DNA of 64,000 bases, from positions 1-64,000 of the forward strand of contig NZ_JNKO01000004.1 of NCBI RefSeq assembly GCF_000702885.1, in the 5' to 3' direction. Of this stretch, positions 62,621 through 64,000 are shown in pieces. Origin of the DNA: Oribacterium sp. P6A1 (GTDB lineage: Bacteria > Bacillota > Clostridia > Lachnospirales > Lachnospiraceae). The notes below the pieces were generated by a model. That model did no database searches, was not told where the DNA came from, and saw only the letters and a program-made list of their open reading frames with translations. How positions within the stretch are numbered: the stretch's first letter is position 1; every line of letters starts with the position of its first letter. Made by a program: the position numbers and the translations under genes.

Positions 62621-63394
62621 ATGAAGGTTTTAATTTTAGCAGGTGGATTCGGAACACGTATCTCGGAAGAGTCACATCTTAAACCAAAGCCAATGATAGA
62701 AATAGGCGAGATGCCTATACTCTGGCATATCATGAAATACTATTCCAGCTACGGATACAATGATTTCATCATACTGGCAGGTTACAAGCAGTATGTTATA
62801 AAAGAGTTTTTTGCAAACTATTTCCTGCATAATTCCGATGTCACCTTCGATTTGAGCAATAATCAGATGGAAGTTCATAACAATATGAATGAGCCATGGA
62901 AGGTTACCATAGTGGATACAGGTCTCAATACCATGACCGGAGGTCGTATCAAGCGGGTACAGAAGTACGTGGGAGATGAGCCCTTTATGCTTACCTACGG
63001 TGACGGAGTTTCTGATGTGAATCTGTCTTCCCTTGTTGAGTTCCATAAATCTCATGGAAAGACAGCGACAATAACCACGGTTTCTCTTGCGCAGCAAAAG
63101 GGAGTTCTTGATATAGACGGAAACAACTGCATTAAGTCTTTCAGAGAGAAAGAGAATGAGGATGGTGCTATCATTAATGGTGGATTCATGGTATTCCAGC
63201 CCTCGGTTTTCGATTATCTTTCCGGAGATAAATGTGTACTTGAACAGGAACCTATGCACAGGCTTGCGGCAGACGGACAGCTTATGAGTTTCTATCATCC
63301 GGGATTCTGGCAGTGTATGGATACCCAGAGAGAAAAGAAGCTTTTGGAGACATTGTGGGAAGAAAACAGGGCGCCCTGGAAGAGATGGAGCTGA
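62621..63394 (+). CDS. rfbF: Glucose-1-phosphate cytidylyltransferase
   Basis: The 257-residue nucleotidyltransferase makes CDP-glucose from glucose-1-P and CTP. Its signature ILAGGFGTRISEES with KPKPMIEIG is specific for RfbF. The Asp in LTYGDGVSDV and the later GFWQCMDTQREK motif are also in place. GGAGG favours ATG 62621 over an ATG 15 bases upstream. It is followed by CDP-glucose 4,6-dehydratase, so the locus makes a CDP-linked deoxysugar. Confidence 0.96.
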   Translation: MKVLILAGGFGTRISEESHLKPKPMIEIGEMPILWHIMKYYSSYGYNDFIILAGYKQYVIKEFFANYFLHNSDVTFDLSNNQMEVHNNMNEPWKVTIVDTGLNTMTGGRIKRVQKYVGDEPFMLTYGDGVSDVNLSSLVEFHKSHGKTATITTVSLAQQKGVLDIDGNNCIKSFREKENEDGAIINGGFMVFQPSVFDYLSGDKCVLEQEPMHRLAADGQLMSFYHPGFWQCMDTQREKKLLETLWEENRAPWKRWS

Positions 63395-63482
63395 GTGATA
63401 TCAGCATTAAGTAAATACCTCAGGGATTCTATGAAACAGTTACTGTGAATCCTAAGGGTAGTTTGTGATAAAGGAAAAAGAA

Positions 63483-64000
63483 ATGTCTAAATTTACAGAG
63501 CTTAAAGAGTTCTATAGCGGGAAGCGGGTTCTTGTTACAGGACACACAGGTTTTAAAGGAAGCTGGCTTTCACTTATGTTGAAGCTTCTTGATGCAGATG
63601 TCTATGGCTATTCCCTGGAGGCGCCTACAGAGCCATCACTTTTTGATATTCTCGGATTAAAAGAACAGATACATTCGGAAACAGGTGATATAAGGGATTA
63701 TGAACATCTGAAAAGATTTTTTGATGAAGCCAAGCCTCAGGTGGTGCTTCACCTTGCAGCACAGCCCATAGTCAGAACATCCTATGAGTTTCCGAGAGAG
63801 ACCTATGAGACCAATGTCATGGGAACCGTAAATCTTCTTGAATGTATAAGAAATTATAACCTGAGTCATGAGGAAAAGGTTATTTCATGCCTTAATGTCA
63901 CCACAGACAAGGTTTATGAGAACAATGATCTCGAGAATCATGCCTTCAGAGAGGATGAAAAGCTTGACGGATATGATCCCTACAGTAATTCAAAGTCCTG
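63483..64000 (+). CDS. rfbG: CDP-glucose 4,6-dehydratase (cut by window end)
   Basis: The frame is open from ATG 63483 to the end of the window (172 codons). A short N-terminal extension precedes the SDR Rossmann motif VLVTGHTGFKGSWL. HLAAQPIVRTSYEFP and NVTTDKVYENND are characteristic of RfbG, and the YSNSKS that follows begins the catalytic YxxxK region. AAAGGA about seven bases upstream fits the ATG. Product: CDP-4-keto-6-deoxyglucose, precursor of 3,6-dideoxyhexoses or branched sugars. The missing 3' part prevents telling whether it is intact. Confidence 0.93.
   Translation, partial: MSKFTELKEFYSGKRVLVTGHTGFKGSWLSLMLKLLDADVYGYSLEAPTEPSLFDILGLKEQIHSETGDIRDYEHLKRFFDEAKPQVVLHLAAQPIVRTSYEFPRETYETNVMGTVNLLECIRNYNLSHEEKVISCLNVTTDKVYENNDLENHAFREDEKLDGYDPYSNSKS

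Overview
The window looks like a chromosomal segment of a low-GC, Gram-positive anaerobe of the Lachnospiraceae (Butyrivibrio/Roseburia/Lachnospira-like). I infer this from the purine-rich AGGAGG ribosome binding sites, HrcA/CIRCE control of clpB, a Clostridia-type Tad pilus locus without outer-membrane parts, uxaBA, glgB and lipobox/SH3/NlpC envelope proteins. No phage, transposase, integrase or CRISPR array is visible. Almost everything is intact and densely packed.

Layout. 0-2.7 kb: end of a fatty-acid synthesis cluster (fabF, fabZ, a FabT-like MarR regulator). 3-6 kb: altronate branch of hexuronate catabolism (uxaB, uxaA) behind a cre/LacI-type operator. 6.2-8.6 kb: small proteins, including two HPr-like domains without the catalytic His, and a YgjP-type metalloprotein. 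8.6-14.6 kb (minus): response regulator, membrane histidine kinase and D,D-carboxypeptidase operon, then an SH3 membrane protein. 15-19 kb: trmB, tRNA-Lys(CUU), a PG-binding/NlpC lipoprotein and a LysR regulator. 19.3-26 kb: F1Fo ATP synthase operon in which delta and alpha are one polypeptide, closed by an elaborate inverted-repeat element. 26-35 kb: proC, a 32-residue membrane peptide, an AIR-synthase-like/Lrp/aminotransferase operon, two GH13 enzymes (one is the branching enzyme GlgB), a small-molecule kinase and an unknown protein. 35-45.7 kb (minus): Tad/Flp pilus operon with two prepilin peptidases, an unusual TadC and a TadE-like protein with two Cys/His modules. 46-49 kb: manC and a phosphohexomutase. 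49.5-52 kb: clpB behind CIRCE. 52-64 kb: cell-surface polysaccharide locus with Wzt-type ATPase, a 1233-residue multidomain glycosyltransferase, another glycosyltransferase, two polytopic membrane proteins, and the start of a CDP-sugar pathway (rfbF, rfbG, the latter cut by the window end).

How parts fit together. ManC and the hexomutase can feed GDP-mannose and hexose-phosphates into the surface polysaccharide locus. RfbF/RfbG add a CDP-4-keto-6-deoxyglucose branch, and Wzt would energise export. The Tad locus, carboxypeptidase operon, SH3 protein and NlpC lipoprotein all concern the envelope.

The least explained signals are non-coding. (1) A structured 5' leader of about 90 nt occurs twice, 60 kb apart, before unrelated genes (fabZ and a polysaccharide membrane protein), with an identical 15-nt 3' end containing the ribosome binding site. 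(2) A 147-bp cloverleaf-like nested inverted repeat follows atpC. (3) Perfect intercistronic hairpins lie inside the atp operon and before a glycosyltransferase. (4) A hairpin before wzt looks like terminator and ribosome-binding-site lid at once. Among proteins, the delta-alpha ATP synthase fusion is the most striking.
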